Shown here: positions 46,385 through 57,463 of the stretch, one piece after another | Layout of the letters: each line of letters opens with the position of its first letter | Position numbering within the stretch: position 1 is the first letter of the stretch | DNA from: Evernia prunastri | Lineage: Eukaryota; Ascomycota; Lecanoromycetes; Lecanorales; Parmeliaceae | Length of the DNA stretch: 64,000 nucleotides | Assembly (NCBI GenBank): GCA_003184365.1 | Contig: NKYR01000011.1 | Location: 124,001-188,000 of the forward strand | Direction of reading: 5' to 3' | The notes under the pieces: model-generated | Database searches by the model: none | The model's input: only the letters and a program-made list of their open reading frames with translations | Told to the model about the DNA's origin: nothing | Program-made: the position numbers and the translations under genes

Positions 46385-46617
46385 CGGGGTGCGGGAAATA
46401 AATTGCACTGAGGCGGGATTTTGAAGTCGTATAGCTCTTCAATTATTTGACGTGCGCTTTTGTTTTGTATTAGAGAACTCTATGAATTCTCGAGGAGAAT
46501 AATCTATAAGCCAAAAGTTTTGAGATTGAGGCTTTCGTTATCGAGTTATAAAAGTTCGTAGAAAATACATATTGCCATTTTCGCGGGGTCTCAGTGCAGT
46601 TTATTTCCCGCACCCCG
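46385..46617. mobile_element. 233-bp MITE with about 30-bp terminal inverted repeats
   Basis: Ends are CGGGGTGCGGGAAATAAA, then T/C, then TGCACTGAG (left 46385-46412; right 46590-46617 in inverse). The arms differ at one or two positions. The interior is AT-rich without coding potential. No clear target duplication. It lies upstream of the LEA-like gene. Confidence 0.8.
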
Positions 46618-49091
46618 GTTTCACTGTTTTGTTTGGTTGCAGCTGAGTTCCTTGCTCATTTGCGAGCTTATCTGCTTCTCAAGCGCTATTCTCATAGTTC
46701 AACTCAGTGTATAAATGCCTGATGTTTGTATCTAAGGCCTCACCCGTTGGGTTGGTTCAATGCCTCGTAAGTGACTTAATTGCAGAACCGTCCATCGAGC
46801 ATGTCTGACCCCCTAAATCTCTAACCCACCCCAGACAAACACGATCAGAAGTGACTAGCTCCAGAAGCAGGCACAAAATGCTTCCAGAGTTCTTCGAGGC
46901 CTCTAGAACTTACAGTGTCCGCTGTTGATGCAGTAAAAGAGATTAGCAAGGCTTCGAAGAGCGGGTTGGGGGGGGGGGAGGAGACTCTCACCTTCAGTAC
47001 CCCTCGAAGTTTTCCTCGTAATCTCTATCAGTCCTCTAAACGTCACAACGAAAGACTAGACCCTCCTACTTCCAGCTTTCACATTCTCTCTCATGTATGA
47101 CTCGTGTTCAGTTCTCTCTCACTGGTGTCGATTCTGGCTTACACATGTGAAAGACTTGAGTCGGTGGCACATGGGTCAAAGTCAATGTCTTATATTGGCG
47201 AGTCTCACAACTCTCGCGTTGCTAATAACGTGTAGGTCTATATAATTGCCGTCCACCTGACTGATCACCCGCAAGGGGCTGGTCGAGACGTCTCAACTCG
47301 CTGTTCCAGCTTGCCCAGGCACTCCGAGTATCCTCTGTTCCTCAAGCAAACCTCCTATCATCTCGAAAGCTCGAACAATATCTCCATCGCACAGCAGCCC
47401 ACGTTGGAGCCGTGAATGGTGCATTGGCTGAGGATGGCTCCGACCACTTCACAACCCTGAAGTTCTCCACAACTTTCGTCAACCATTCTAGTTTGCGCTT
47501 CGACAGCTTACATCGATCCCTGAAGAATAACTTGCTTCGGTGCTCTTCGGTGCTCTTCGCTGTCTCTCACTAAGAATGTTCCTATCGCCTCCCGAACTGC
47601 CAAAACTCCATTCTGAGTAGAACCATGAAAGTGACGTGAACCCTCGTCGGTCCACTCTGGAAACATTTCTTTGATGATCCCAAGATTAGGGCCGTACATC
47701 TTCTTTAGGTCTCCGAGGCATCCGAGACAGACTGTGATGGTAGTGCTGATATGGGTGTTTCAATCTTGTTGTTGTTACAGCTGTATGATTGTCCCTGCGA
47801 AGGTCCTCCGAGTGGATGTGGTCGAGCAAATGGATTCGGAGGATCGGATGCTCCTGCACTCAAAATAGCGCTCGCACTCGATAAAAGGCTTTCGAGCGTA
47901 CGAGCGTATTCTCCTAGTAAAGCACCTAGGAAGCTTCTCCACATCCCTGACAAGTCCGATGGCCGGCTTGATGCCATAAGCTTTCCGTTTAAGCTTCACA
48001 ACGGGATCTGCAACGAGAAGGTAGCGGTAGACGACTCGGCGTAGTTCTAGAGGTAGCCCGAGGAAGCTGCGGTTGTCCTGGAGCGGAGCGCAGTCTCCCC
48101 ACCGCCCAACAGTCCATCTCCTCGCTTCGATCCTGCTGCCGGTCCGAAGAAGACCACTCTCTTCGGCATAGAGAATCCTTCCCAGAAGACTTCTTCGCCA
48201 TAAGCCTCCTTCACTCTCTTTGGACCAGTCTGGTATTTATATACATCGTCACCACCCTCGAACCCCACCGGGTTCCATTGCTCTCCGGACCTTTCTGCTT
48301 GGCTAGATTATAATGAAATGGAATTGCCTCTTTTGCGAAATGAGACAGGTCTTTCTTGGTCGTTTTGACCTGTACTAATACCATCGGGTCGTATATTCGG
48401 TTCCCGCGATTAGCCATCGACTCGAGACGCACACAGGCGCTCAGCATTGTGGGGGCCCGATGTCACATCATCGGATATTCCGGCTGTGAAACCTGAACGG
48501 TTATACTCTGTGCTGCCTCGTTCGCATGAGATGATAATCGACGTGAGGTTTGAAAACATCTTCACTGTCTTCACCATGCCTTTTTGGTATACGACTGACG
48601 TGTTGATGCAACGTTGTTCCGCACAATCCTTTCGATGGATCCCGGACCGGCGCCAAATAAGTCCTCAAATCCACCACACTGCCGCCCCCCCGCACCCCCT
48701 CGACGACCTCCGCGCCCAATCATCGGTGGAGCTTTCCCTGCGCCTCTCCCTTGGCTTTGGCATCCTCTTTAGCTTGGCATGATACGAGTCACCAAAGGAG
48801 ACCGATAGACGGTCCAGCGTCTTTCGCCTCACCGACTCGAGCACACGTTCACCGCATGAGTGGTCCAAGACGGGGGATTGAGCTCCTACCTTGCTGAAGA
48901 CAAGTAACTTCTCCCGCTTCCTTGTCAGTATATTATATATAGTTAAACCGTTCATCTGCTCCTGGATGATGCAGTCTGCTGATAATGTCATTCGCTCGAA
49001 CTTGATGACGAAGTGGTTGACCGGACTGCTGTCAAAGTTCTCACCATCCGATCGAAAGCGATAGACCTTGCCAGCCGCTCGGAGCGTTCCT

Positions 49092-49660
49092 TTTCGAGTA
49101 CGACTGAGATTGATAGTGAGTGTTGGCGGAACTTGGAGACTGTAAGACCCCTGTGTATGGGCCTTTTCTGGTGTGGAGAGTTGATGGCTGTGGACTGAGG
49201 CGCGTGATCAGGCTCGCTCTGAGGGAATGTATAGAATGTATCGATCTCCATCAATGACGGAGCAAGTGGCGTCGCTGCTTGGAGCACTCTCGAGCCATTC
49301 GCCTTCCATCCGTCCGCGGCCACGCTCCTCTTCTTCGTGGTGATGGCGGCCGCGCGCGGCTTCAGGACCAGGCGTTTGCACTTGGCGTCAAGGAGGGATC
49401 CGAGTTCGCACGTCCCGGTGGGTGGGGTGGGGATGTAGTTCTGTGGTGGGTTCGGTTAGTTTCGTTTTCAATGGGGTGGCTAGGCGAAGCGGTTGATCAA
49501 GGAGTCCATACTCTTCCCGTGTCAGTGCACCCCATCTGGTCCCGAATTTGCCAGCCACTTGAGAGCGTTTCTGGCCGTTTCCAGCACGACTGAGGCTGAC
49601 AGAGTGTGTTGGCGGAACTCGGAGACAGCAAGACCCTTGTGCATGGGCTTCTCCGGTGGA
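49092..49660. repeat. dispersed duplicate block, about 80 bp
   Basis: Sequence at about 49092-49175 (GTACGACTGAGATTGATAG..., GTTGGCGGAACTTGGAGACT) recurs at about 49580-49660 (GCACGACTGAGGCTGACAG..., GTTGGCGGAACTCGGAGACA) with about 80% identity. Confidence 0.7.
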
Positions 49661-49780
49661 ACGTTCCGATCTCCATCGCGTCGCTACTTGGAGCACTCTC
49701 GGGCCATTGGGTGGCTAGGCGCAGCGGCTGATCAAGAAGTCCATACTCCTCCCGTGTTAGTGCACCCCATCTTGCCTTGG
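49471..49780. repeat. dispersed duplicate block, about 70 bp
   Basis: Copies at about 49474-49545 and 49708-49778 share GGGTGGCTAGGCG, GGTTGATCAA/GGCTGATCAA and TCCATACTC-TCCCGTGT. On the minus strand both encode WGALTREEYGLLDQPLRLAT. Confidence 0.75.
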
Positions 49781-49963
49781 ACCCTTCAGATCCAGGAGAC
49801 TCGTCCAGCTCGTAGCTAAACATATGGTGTATGTCACGGGAGAGCTTGGAGCCCATGGGTGCATCTCTGCGAGGATGCGTGTATCCCTGGGTTTCCCAAT
49901 CTTCCTCTCTGGCTTTGGCGTCCATTGTAGAGGGTACCATTCGTGCTGCCAGGAGTTGGATTG
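49497..49963 (-). CDS. uncertain small gene or relic with WGALTREEYGLL motif
   Basis: Minus frame starting about 33 bp downstream of the TATA-like tract at 49990-50003. It reads DAKAREEDWETQGYTHPRRD, MFSYELDESPGSEGSKARWG, ALTREEYGLLDQPLRLATQW, then loses coding character and re-enters a second diverged copy of the same block. No domain recognised; no clear end. A comparable block (MDLLTNQALLTMVQSWQD) follows the TATA-like tract at 55676. Confidence 0.25.
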
Positions 49964-50001
49964 GATGCAGGACCGCGAATCTCGCAGGGGTATTTATATA
50001 T

Positions 50002-50024
50002 ATAGTTCGGGGAATCCGAACTAT
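50002..50024. other. hairpin next to TATA-like tract
   Basis: Perfect 9-bp stem ATAGTTCGG / CCGAACTAT with loop GGAAT, directly preceded by TATTTATATAT. Repeated at 50265-50287 with loop GAAAT. Confidence 0.8.
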
Positions 50025-50264
50025 CAAAATGTGTCATCATGGTACTGCGGCACGTTAGTATTTGCAATGTCAGGTTGGGAAGTTGCTGTCAACGGAAACC
50101 TCACTATATGGATGACGACTTTACTTGTTGTTGATTCCCATACGAAGCATAACTAGGGTGACCATAGTATGGATGGCCATAAGGGTCCCCGCCATGCTGG
50201 CCTCCAGCCTAGCCTTGAGCCTGCTGCTGAAGCATTTGATGCTCTCGATGGGGTATTTATGTAT

Positions 50265-50287
50265 ATAGTTCGGGAAATCCGAACTAT
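50265..50287. other. hairpin next to TATA-like tract (second copy)
   Basis: Same 9-bp stem as at 50002, loop GAAAT, preceded by TATTTATGTAT. Part of the 262-bp duplication. Confidence 0.8.
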
Positions 50288-51113
50288 CAAAATGTGTCAT
50301 CATGGTACTGCGGCACGTTAGTATTCGCAGCGTCAGGTTGGGAAGTTATTGTGAACGGAAGCCTCACCATATGGACGATGGCTCGCTTGCTGTTGATTTC
50401 CATACGAAGCATAGTAGGGATGACCACAATGATACCCGCCATGCTGGCCCCCAACCTGGCCTTGAGCGTGCTGCTGAAGCATGTGATGCGGTTGACCTGG
50501 CTGCTGTTGACCCTAGCCTCCCGCGTCTCAAAGAACACCGAGGCAACTTCCGGTTTGGCCTCGTCCTCCTTGTCTCCCGATGCTTCGCCGTTTGAGCCGT
50601 CGTAGCAGTCTTGCTGACCTTCCCATTCTTCGGTCCCCATTACTGGCATCTGGCAAGAACGAGAAGATGCAAGCTTCTTCTTTCTCTGGTCTTCGAGAAG
50701 TTGCGTTGTCCATGCCGACTACCGATGCATGGCGAATGTCCTTTGTCCAGTGGTTACCAGCGCTGTAGCCTTGGGTCTTTTCCGATCCTCCGCGCTTGGA
50801 AAGGCACTGATTTGACCTGACGTGACCTCCACGTCTTTGCCTTTCTTTTTCGTGCCCGCACCAGCCACAGCGGCTGGAGGCCTTGTACCGCGCAGAGTGA
50901 ACCCTAGAAGGATGCAGCGTCAATGGCGCTGCGATCGAACTCAAGGCTTGTGACCTCTGAGGGCTCAGTGAAGCCTTCCCGGAACGAGACGGCCTCTTCG
51001 CCAGCGAATGGTCGTCCCTTGACGTTCCGCTTTGACAGTGAGCTTCATCAAGCCTTCGAAAAGATGATAGCTGGCCCCGAACTGTTCAAGCGCATTATAT
51101 GATATATATTTTT

Positions 51114-51139
51114 ATCTCTGTCAAATCACTGACAGAGAT
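51114..51139. other. perfect 10-bp hairpin next to TATA-like tract
   Basis: ATCTCTGTCA-AATCAC-TGACAGAGAT, preceded by ATATGATATATATTTTT. The inverted repeat is perfect over 10 bp. Confidence 0.85.
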
Positions 51140-51656
51140 GGTTTTTGTGGGTTTGTGCTTGTCACCGAGAATCGCTGCGCGGAGCAAGTGTTCCAAGCTC
51201 AATAATTAGAATGAGCTCGCAACCCGGTGACAACCGACGAGTCGAATCTTTCTGGACGTTGGGGAGCACTTCGCTTGCCCATTTGCTCCGGTTCTTCCTG
51301 ACTTCGCTCATCGGTGCTCTCAGTTCAGGGGCAGTCGCCTTGTGATAAGGAGGCTTGCTGCAGCACCCATGTCGCCGGAGAGTATTTTCTTGATCTATAC
51401 TGTGGCCTCTGGACACGGTTCCAGTAATCTGAGAACATCTAACATCGGTCAGCCAGGCGGAACTAAGCACCCCTCTCAAGTATTCCCGTACCTTAGTCCT
51501 TTGCCAGGCGAACCCAGTATGAATAACCGGTGCTAGCGTAAGCCCATCCGGCTGGGGTTCAGGCTATTCATGAGCCTTTGAGGATGGAAGGGTTGGTGCC
51601 GGCTTACCTTCCACAGGATTCCGAATGTCCTTGCCTCACCCCGTTTATATATTTTT

Positions 51657-51701
51657 ACGTCGGAAATGACCCGTTGTTATAATTTGGGTGACTTCCGACG
51701 T
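51657..51701. other. 16-bp hairpin next to TATA-like tract
   Basis: Outer 9 bp ACGTCGGAA / TTCCGACGT are perfect, and the stem extends to 16 bp with two mismatches (ending ACCC / GGGT). Preceded by TTTATATATTTTT. Confidence 0.85.
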
Positions 51702-52292
51702 CGTGAGAAGCCTGGTACTTCCCGTAAGCACGCTCCGCCAACTTTTCGCGGCACTTGATGAGAAGAGTCGACAAGGAGAGGGTTTGCCATCTGGTCTGGC
51801 TTTCGAACTTCACAGGCAACAGGCAAACATGCCGCGGTATGTGCTCCTGTGACTTTGACGGGTACCATACCGCTGGACTCCTTCCACTTTTCTTGATACT
51901 CGGCGAGCTTGGGAGACCAAGCCACGTGTTCCGATCTCGAATGTGGCGGTTTTGGTGTCCGAGGCGTGGCAGACTTTGGAGGTGTAAGCTGGTGACGCGT
52001 GAAGCAGCACCTGTGCGATTCCGATGGATGTCGCTGATGAACGAGTTTCCTAGCGGTTCCGTGTTGATCCCCTTGATTTGGCCGAAGAGGATGAGGACGG
52101 CTTTGACTATATCCTCACATTCGGGGAGCTCGACATAGGCCACCCATCGCGACATCAACTCCACTCGGATCTTCGATCGCAGACACCAGAGCACTCAGCG
52201 CCTGAGCGCTGCCCTATGCGGCCTTTCCTTCCTCAATTCCGCTAGCTGCGGTGTCCTGAATACTGGTATTTATGTATTGCGGAGCGATGGTG

Positions 52293-52763
52293 CTAGTTTC
52301 GGTCTCTGCTAAGCTTTCGGCATAATCGTGAGCGCGGACGCAAGAGCGATCGCGAGGCCTTCGCCTTTTTCCAAGCCAGATGCTCATTTGGGTCGTCGCC
52401 TGCAGTGCGATAGCATCCTGCCTTGTTCTGGTTATTTTGTTTGTGAATGAACCCACGGCGATCACGGCGCTTGTTATTGTAGATGTGATCAATCAGAAGA
52501 GCACCTTGACGACAGAAGCTTTTTTCGCCAACCCGAGCAGCTCGCTTTCCCTTGGGCCCCAGCTGTGGCTTCTTCATAGCGACGGCCTTGACAGATTTGA
52601 TCTCAGCTTTGTTGAAATCGCGCCAGCCTTTTGTGGATCTGATGGCTGGTCCCTTAACCTGTTCGGGTATTACTTCAAGGATACGCTTGTTTTTGGCTGC
52701 CGTGCCGTCGTTCTTCTCCCAGGACAAGCAGTCAGCGCGTAAGTGAAACCCTGTCGCTCTCAT
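52293..52763 (-). CDS. uncertain basic protein segment
   Basis: Longest open minus frame of the mosaic (about 156 codons). Lys/Arg-rich: KGWRDFNKAEIKSVKAVAMK, KKPQLGPKGKRAARVGEKSF, DHIYNNKRRDRRGFIHK. No domain recognised. It lies downstream of the spliced exon pair at 52775-53151 and may belong to the same transcript. Confidence 0.25.
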   Translation of the reverse strand: MRATGFHLRADCLSWEKNDGTAAKNKRILEVIPEQVKGPAIRSTKGWRDFNKAEIKSVKAVAMKKPQLGPKGKRAARVGEKSFCRQGALLIDHIYNNKRRDRRGFIHKQNNQNKAGCYRTAGDDPNEHLAWKKAKASRSLLRPRSRLCRKLSRDRN

Positions 52764-52774
52764 ACCAAAGGTTC

Positions 52775-53151
52775 CTACTCTTGGAAGCCCCTGGTGCGAT
52801 TTCCTCGCTTGTTGTCCGTCTCCGGCTTTCTTCTTCCAGTGGCCGTTCGGAGAACGTGCTGTTGCATTCGTTAGTTTTAATACAAAACTGCGGAGGCAGG
52901 ATCACTTACGGACAAGGTCGTACGCCGATACCTTCCAGTCCCGACGTCAGCAAGAGAACACCTGGGATCGAGTCAGTTCCTGGAGATCCCCGAGCCGAAA
53001 GATGCCTCCTGGGGTGGTCTCTCCCATCAGAAACCTGCTGAGTTATATATTTATCGTGGTAACGATAACATCTGGCCGCAATTGATTCCGTCCTTGACGG
53101 TATGAGAGAAGAGAGCGTCAGATAAAGAAGGCGGGTTGAACACGACCGCAT
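52775..53151 (-). CDS. possible two-exon small gene
   Basis: Frame 53151-52910 ends SIPGVLLLTSGLEGIGVRPCP at a GTAAGT donor. A 51-nt intron (52909-52859, with ACTAAC branch and CAACAG acceptor) leads to HVLRTATGRRKPETDNKRGN and a stop at 52775. The intron is textbook quality, so at least this segment was once, or still is, spliced coding sequence. Function unknown. A 7-bp hairpin and TATA-like tract (53043-53068) overlap its 5' part. Confidence 0.35.
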
Positions 53152-53311
53152 TGCTCAAGTCAGGGAAGGAGGCAGTAAAGAAATGGCGTTGGTAATCTGC
53201 CGCTTTGCCCTCGACGTAGACATCGAACCGCAGCTCAGAGAAACCTTCACCATTAGAGTTATCGTTTGATCTTGAGGCGACGGTCTTCGACTCGTTCGTG
53301 AGATGGCACAT
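53051..53311 (-). CDS. uncertain 86-codon ORF
   Basis: MCHLTNESKTVASRSNDNSN through FDVYVEGKAADYQRHFFTAS to DALFSHTVKDGINCGQML. Composition looks like a genuine protein; no domain recognised. The ATG lies about 60 bp downstream of the TATA-like tract at 53371-53380. Confidence 0.3.
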   Translation of the reverse strand: MCHLTNESKTVASRSNDNSNGEGFSELRFDVYVEGKAADYQRHFFTASFPDLSNAVVFNPPSLSDALFSHTVKDGINCGQMLSLPR

Positions 53312-55552
53312 CGTGCGACGATAGCGCGGCTGCAGAATTCTTTGTCTTCGAAGTTGACGATGAGGAAGGTATTTTTATATAAGGAGCCGAAACAATTTGG
53401 TTTAGGCTTCTCTGCAACTAGTGCCCTCAAGGTATCCAATGGTGAGAGTTTTGGTGTAAACCCAGGCTCCAGTATCTGTGAGGAGATCTCGCAGTACTGA
53501 AAGAGGGTGGACACTTTTGACCCGCGGGTCCTCGGGGGTTCGCAAGCGACTCGTGGCGAGTCAGCATGGGATGCTGTATATTTTTATCGATGGGGGGACC
53601 GGGGACTCGGCTGTAGCCACATCAGGCTGTCAATTTGCCCAACTGTGATAGTGGACAAAGCCACTGCCTCATCGTCGATATCCTTGGTCCGTGTTCCAAA
53701 AAAGTATATAGTGATGCAGAAGTGTCGGTTACAGACTCCAAAAACGCTGAAGGTGCTATAGCTGGATCGCTGCGACGAAGGCGACGACGAGTGCCTAAGG
53801 ACCCACTGTCCTGTGATGCCTTGATCGCGCCAAGATATGATGACCTGAGCGACCGTCTCGGCATGGCTTGTAGGCGCACCAATGCCTCCAAGAGCATCTT
53901 CCTGACTGCGGCCGTCTTCACCATCGCCTCGAATTATCACTTGATCCACTCTTCCGTGGTATTGCAGAAACTCATCTGCTGCACCCAGGAGCTGCTTCAG
54001 GCTATTTCCCGGAAGGCGCCCGCTTATTCGCGCTTTGATTGCTGGGTCGAGGCACAGCCAGCCGAGTAGCACTGACACCCATCGGAGCCGGTGGTGTTGA
54101 AGTTTCGATGCTCTGTAAAGGGGAACTTCCTCGGCGATTGTTCTTTTTGGCCGCTTCCTTCTGGACCATGCTTCGACATGCATGTAGCGGAGGGCATATG
54201 TTTTTTCCCGTGTCTCGCTATGCAGTCAAGGGAATGGTCCTTGTCCGATTTAGCTCTTGTGAAATTTGACACAAATCACGGGCAACAAGACTCACCTCCG
54301 TGAATTCGACCACATGTCTTGGGCAATCGATCTCGTTGTGGAATTCGGAACCTCTATATACAGTCCGAATTTCCATACGCGGATGCATATATATGTTATA
54401 TAGATGCGCCAGCGTATTCTTGGTCTTTTGGACATTGGTTGGTACTGTCTCTGACCAGACTCGCCTTCGACCCAAAAATCTATTTCAATGTGTTTCCGTC
54501 AGCGGATTCCTGGAAACCAGAGACACATACCCAAAACGGAACAGAAAACTCAGATGGACTTACCATTGTACAAATTGGTTCAGTGTTGCTTCTGACCATC
54601 AGTGAGGCCAGTGCGTGGACTAATCGCGAACTCCTTGACCTGTATTTTACTGTGGACAAGTCAGCAACTGTACTCAAACCCCGGATCGAAACCACAAACA
54701 TCGTGTTCATATCGCTCCTCTGTGGCCATATCCTTGACATCCTTAAGGGCCATGATCTGCTGAATGTTGAACTCCCTTGAACTCTCCCGACCCTTCAGAT
54801 ACATCTCTCAGCTTACGTTCGACCCAAGACGGCACAGATTAGTCGTCACATACCTTCTTTCTCGTGTCCGTGCCCGTAAAGGTGTTGTGCAGCTCTGGAA
54901 AGCCCTCGAGGTGAGTCTCAGATCGTTTCGTAGGCTGGTGTGGCATATCCTCGAAAGCATTCGACTTTCGCAATCGTCGATTTTTGGGAACCACCACGTT
55001 CATCGGCCGCTGAAGAGACCGGAGGGGCGGTGTTGATGATGCAGTCCTGAGAATGTCGTTGGTGCGCCGACATGAACCTTGCCAGGAAGCTGCTTCGCCA
55101 TCGGAGTTTTGAAGTCGTCCATCTCGAACACTGCCTATCGGCCACTGTTGCGACCGCATCCTTGGAGCCTTTTAACGTCACTGCTCAGGACCCTAAATAT
55201 GCACAGTCAGTAGAACCTGCCTGTCTAGAGTTAGTAAGACTGTCAATCTGGCAGCTCTTGCTCATTCTGTACACAGTAAAGAGATGTATTTGTCCTAGTG
55301 GTGGACGATATATCCAAAGCCTTTATATACAGTAATGCACCACTGTTCCTCCTTGCCGGAGATCTGAGGATGACGCAGGTGAGGTGGAGTTGATTGTTCA
55401 TCCTTAGTGCTTGCAGCAATGGCGCACCTAATTCCCCAATCACTTAGCCGGGACATTCTCCAACTTTGTCCTTGTCCAAGCCATGTCCACGTCCTCAAGG
55501 TTGACCGTCCACCTCCAACTTGCGCTCACCATGCCCCTCCCCATCAGCTCTT

Positions 55553-55942
55553 TCATGACCTCTTCGAAGGGTGGGTGCTCCAGAGCGTATCTTTCTTCTC
55601 CGAATGGGTGTCTTGCCAACTTTGAACCATTGTGAGTAGTGCTTGGTTGGTCAAGAGGTCCATTCGAGCCCGTGTGGATGATATATATATAAGGGCCAAG
55701 ACTAGCCCCATCATCTCGGATGGTGAGGAAGGTATGAACGAGGCGTCAGAAGTCGCGTTCACCTTCCAAAGTTCTTCGTCCTCAGTTAAATTCTGGGAGT
55801 AGCCTACAACGGTAGCTAAAGTTTGCTGAATCCAGGTGCTATCGGTTGGCTCAAAATCATCGTCATCATTGTCGTCGTCATCATCGTGGCCGTGACCGTG
55901 GCCTGCATGGCTAGGGCCCCCACCTCCACTCAGGTCTCCCAT
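55553..55942 (-). CDS. uncertain 129-codon ORF with His/Asp run
   Basis: Starts MGDLSGGGGPSHAGHGHGHD followed by a run of Asp, then DSTWIQQTLATVVGYSQNLT and MDLLTNQALLTMVQSWQD. The His-Gly and poly-Asp stretch could bind metal, but it is low complexity. The frame passes through a TATA-like hairpin at 55676-55718. A different frame downstream (FEEVMKELMGRGMVSAS) looks equally coding, so a frameshift is likely. Confidence 0.25.
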   Translation of the reverse strand: MGDLSGGGGPSHAGHGHGHDDDDDNDDDDFEPTDSTWIQQTLATVVGYSQNLTEDEELWKVNATSDASFIPSSPSEMMGLVLALIYISSTRARMDLLTNQALLTMVQSWQDTHSEKKDTLWSTHPSKRS

Positions 55943-57214
55943 AGAAGCGCCTTTTTCTTGGGTGGTTGTGTTGCAGAGGGAGGTGCAGGCATTTTGGATG
56001 AGGACTCCCGTTGGTCATGCTCTCAGGCGCCACTTGCACATCCAGTTGGTGTTTGAACATCGATGTGTTCAAAGGTGTCTGGATGTAATCGAGCTCTTCG
56101 ACGACAAGGTAATCCAGAGTATATGGCAGTCGATCTGCCTCATCCATACGGCTCTGTCTTTGTTGGCCTCCAGTGTACATCGTGAGATACGGATGTAGAT
56201 GGGCTTGTAATGAGCTGGTCGTTCAGATTTCGGTCAAACCTCTTCGGACAACTCTGGCCAAACCGCAGGAACACATACGCTCGCGCTCTGACGGAACTGC
56301 AGGAGCACATCGACCAGAAAGCTTTGCCTCTGAGGCTCTGAGCTTTCCCGAGAGATCATCGTAGGACTCTGTTGGGCGTTGGAGTAACCGCCTGTCCATA
56401 CAAGATGCTGGCAAGAAGATGGATGGCCAACCTTTGGCTTCGACCACGACGGCAGCTGCTTCATCTCTCCAGGCTTAATCACCCTCGTCAGCCCCCAAGA
56501 GCCCCCAAGAGCGCTTGAGCCCTATCCTTTTTCGTCCGATCCTTCCGACACGCTGTCTGTATCGACTGCTCAAGCTCTGAGTCAGACAGCTCCAGTGAAA
56601 GCTTTCCGTGCCGATCCTTCCGACGCTTACGCAGGCTCGGTCTCTGTTGATCCATGACAGTAGAGCCGTTGTAAGGATCTTGGCCGAGAACAGCTGCAAA
56701 TGCTGTTGCGGAAGGGGAATTGGAATGAGGCCGCTTCGTGCTCTTTGATTTGGAAGGTACTCAAGTGCCAGCCATTGGCCACGGACTATGCGCAGAGTCA
56801 GCCACATTGCGCGCATCTTCATTGAAAGGGGTTCAAACCAACAGCAGGATGCAAAGCGTGCGGCGGTCGCTGATGAACGCTCTCAGCAAGGGTAGAGACC
56901 TGCCGGCCACCTAGCCAAAGTTGAAAGTTAGCTATGCACCAAATAGTTTTCGAGTCAAGCGGTAGTCACCGATGCGGATTATTTTTATATACTTGGGCCT
57001 TTTGCGTCAATACCCAGGACAGGGCCATGTTTAAAGCCATATGTCACTTCGTAATCACCTGCCTCACACTGACCGGCTTGTGCGTGCACGACCTGGGTCC
57101 TTCGACGTATCTCACTTTCCCATTGACGACCCAGCCCGCAGGTGAGAATGGTGAGCGCTGAGCGCTACTTAACGCGCTGCTTTTCGGCGAGTCTGTCATG
57201 ACCCAGGACTGTGG

Positions 57215-57463
57215 TTAGAATATGCGTCCATTCGCAAATGTCTCTGGTCCACCAGGTGCGCTGTTGATGTTGATGGCGTCGTTTGAGCTCAGATGCGTGA
57301 TGGTAAGCCCATCGTCGAGCTCATAGACGCTTTCACGGTACAAGCCATGCTTTCGTACCTTGCACCCAATGCTTGCTTCAAAAACCTTGCCCGAAGACAC
57401 GTCGTGGCCTTGGAAGCCGTAAGCAGCGTCTCCCATAACACTTGACGCGGGGATCACCTCCAT
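57215..57463 (-). CDS. uncertain 82-codon ORF
   Basis: Reads MEVIPASSVMGDAAYGFQGH, FEASIGCKVRKHGLYRESVY, ELDDGLTITHLSSNDAININ. Looks coding; no domain recognised; ends without continuation. A similar YGF-H pattern (YGFKHGPVLGIDAKG) occurs at about 57.0 kb. Confidence 0.25.
   Translation of the reverse strand: MEVIPASSVMGDAAYGFQGHDVSSGKVFEASIGCKVRKHGLYRESVYELDDGLTITHLSSNDAININSAPGGPETFANGRIF

Larger units (their letters stand above)
49987..50490. repeat. tandem duplication of about 262 bp
   Basis: Copy 1 49987-50248, copy 2 50249 to about 50490. Both begin GGGGTATTTAT, carry the same 9-bp hairpin, and encode on the minus strand a Gln/Gly/His/Tyr-rich stretch (QVGGQHGGYHCGHPYYASYG in copy 2). 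Copy 1 has an in-frame TAG in that stretch. Confidence 0.85.

Noticed and set aside
55553..55942. His/Asp-rich ORF as a metal-transport protein
   Set aside because: Low-complexity run only; no membrane segments or transporter motifs, and the frame is probably broken.
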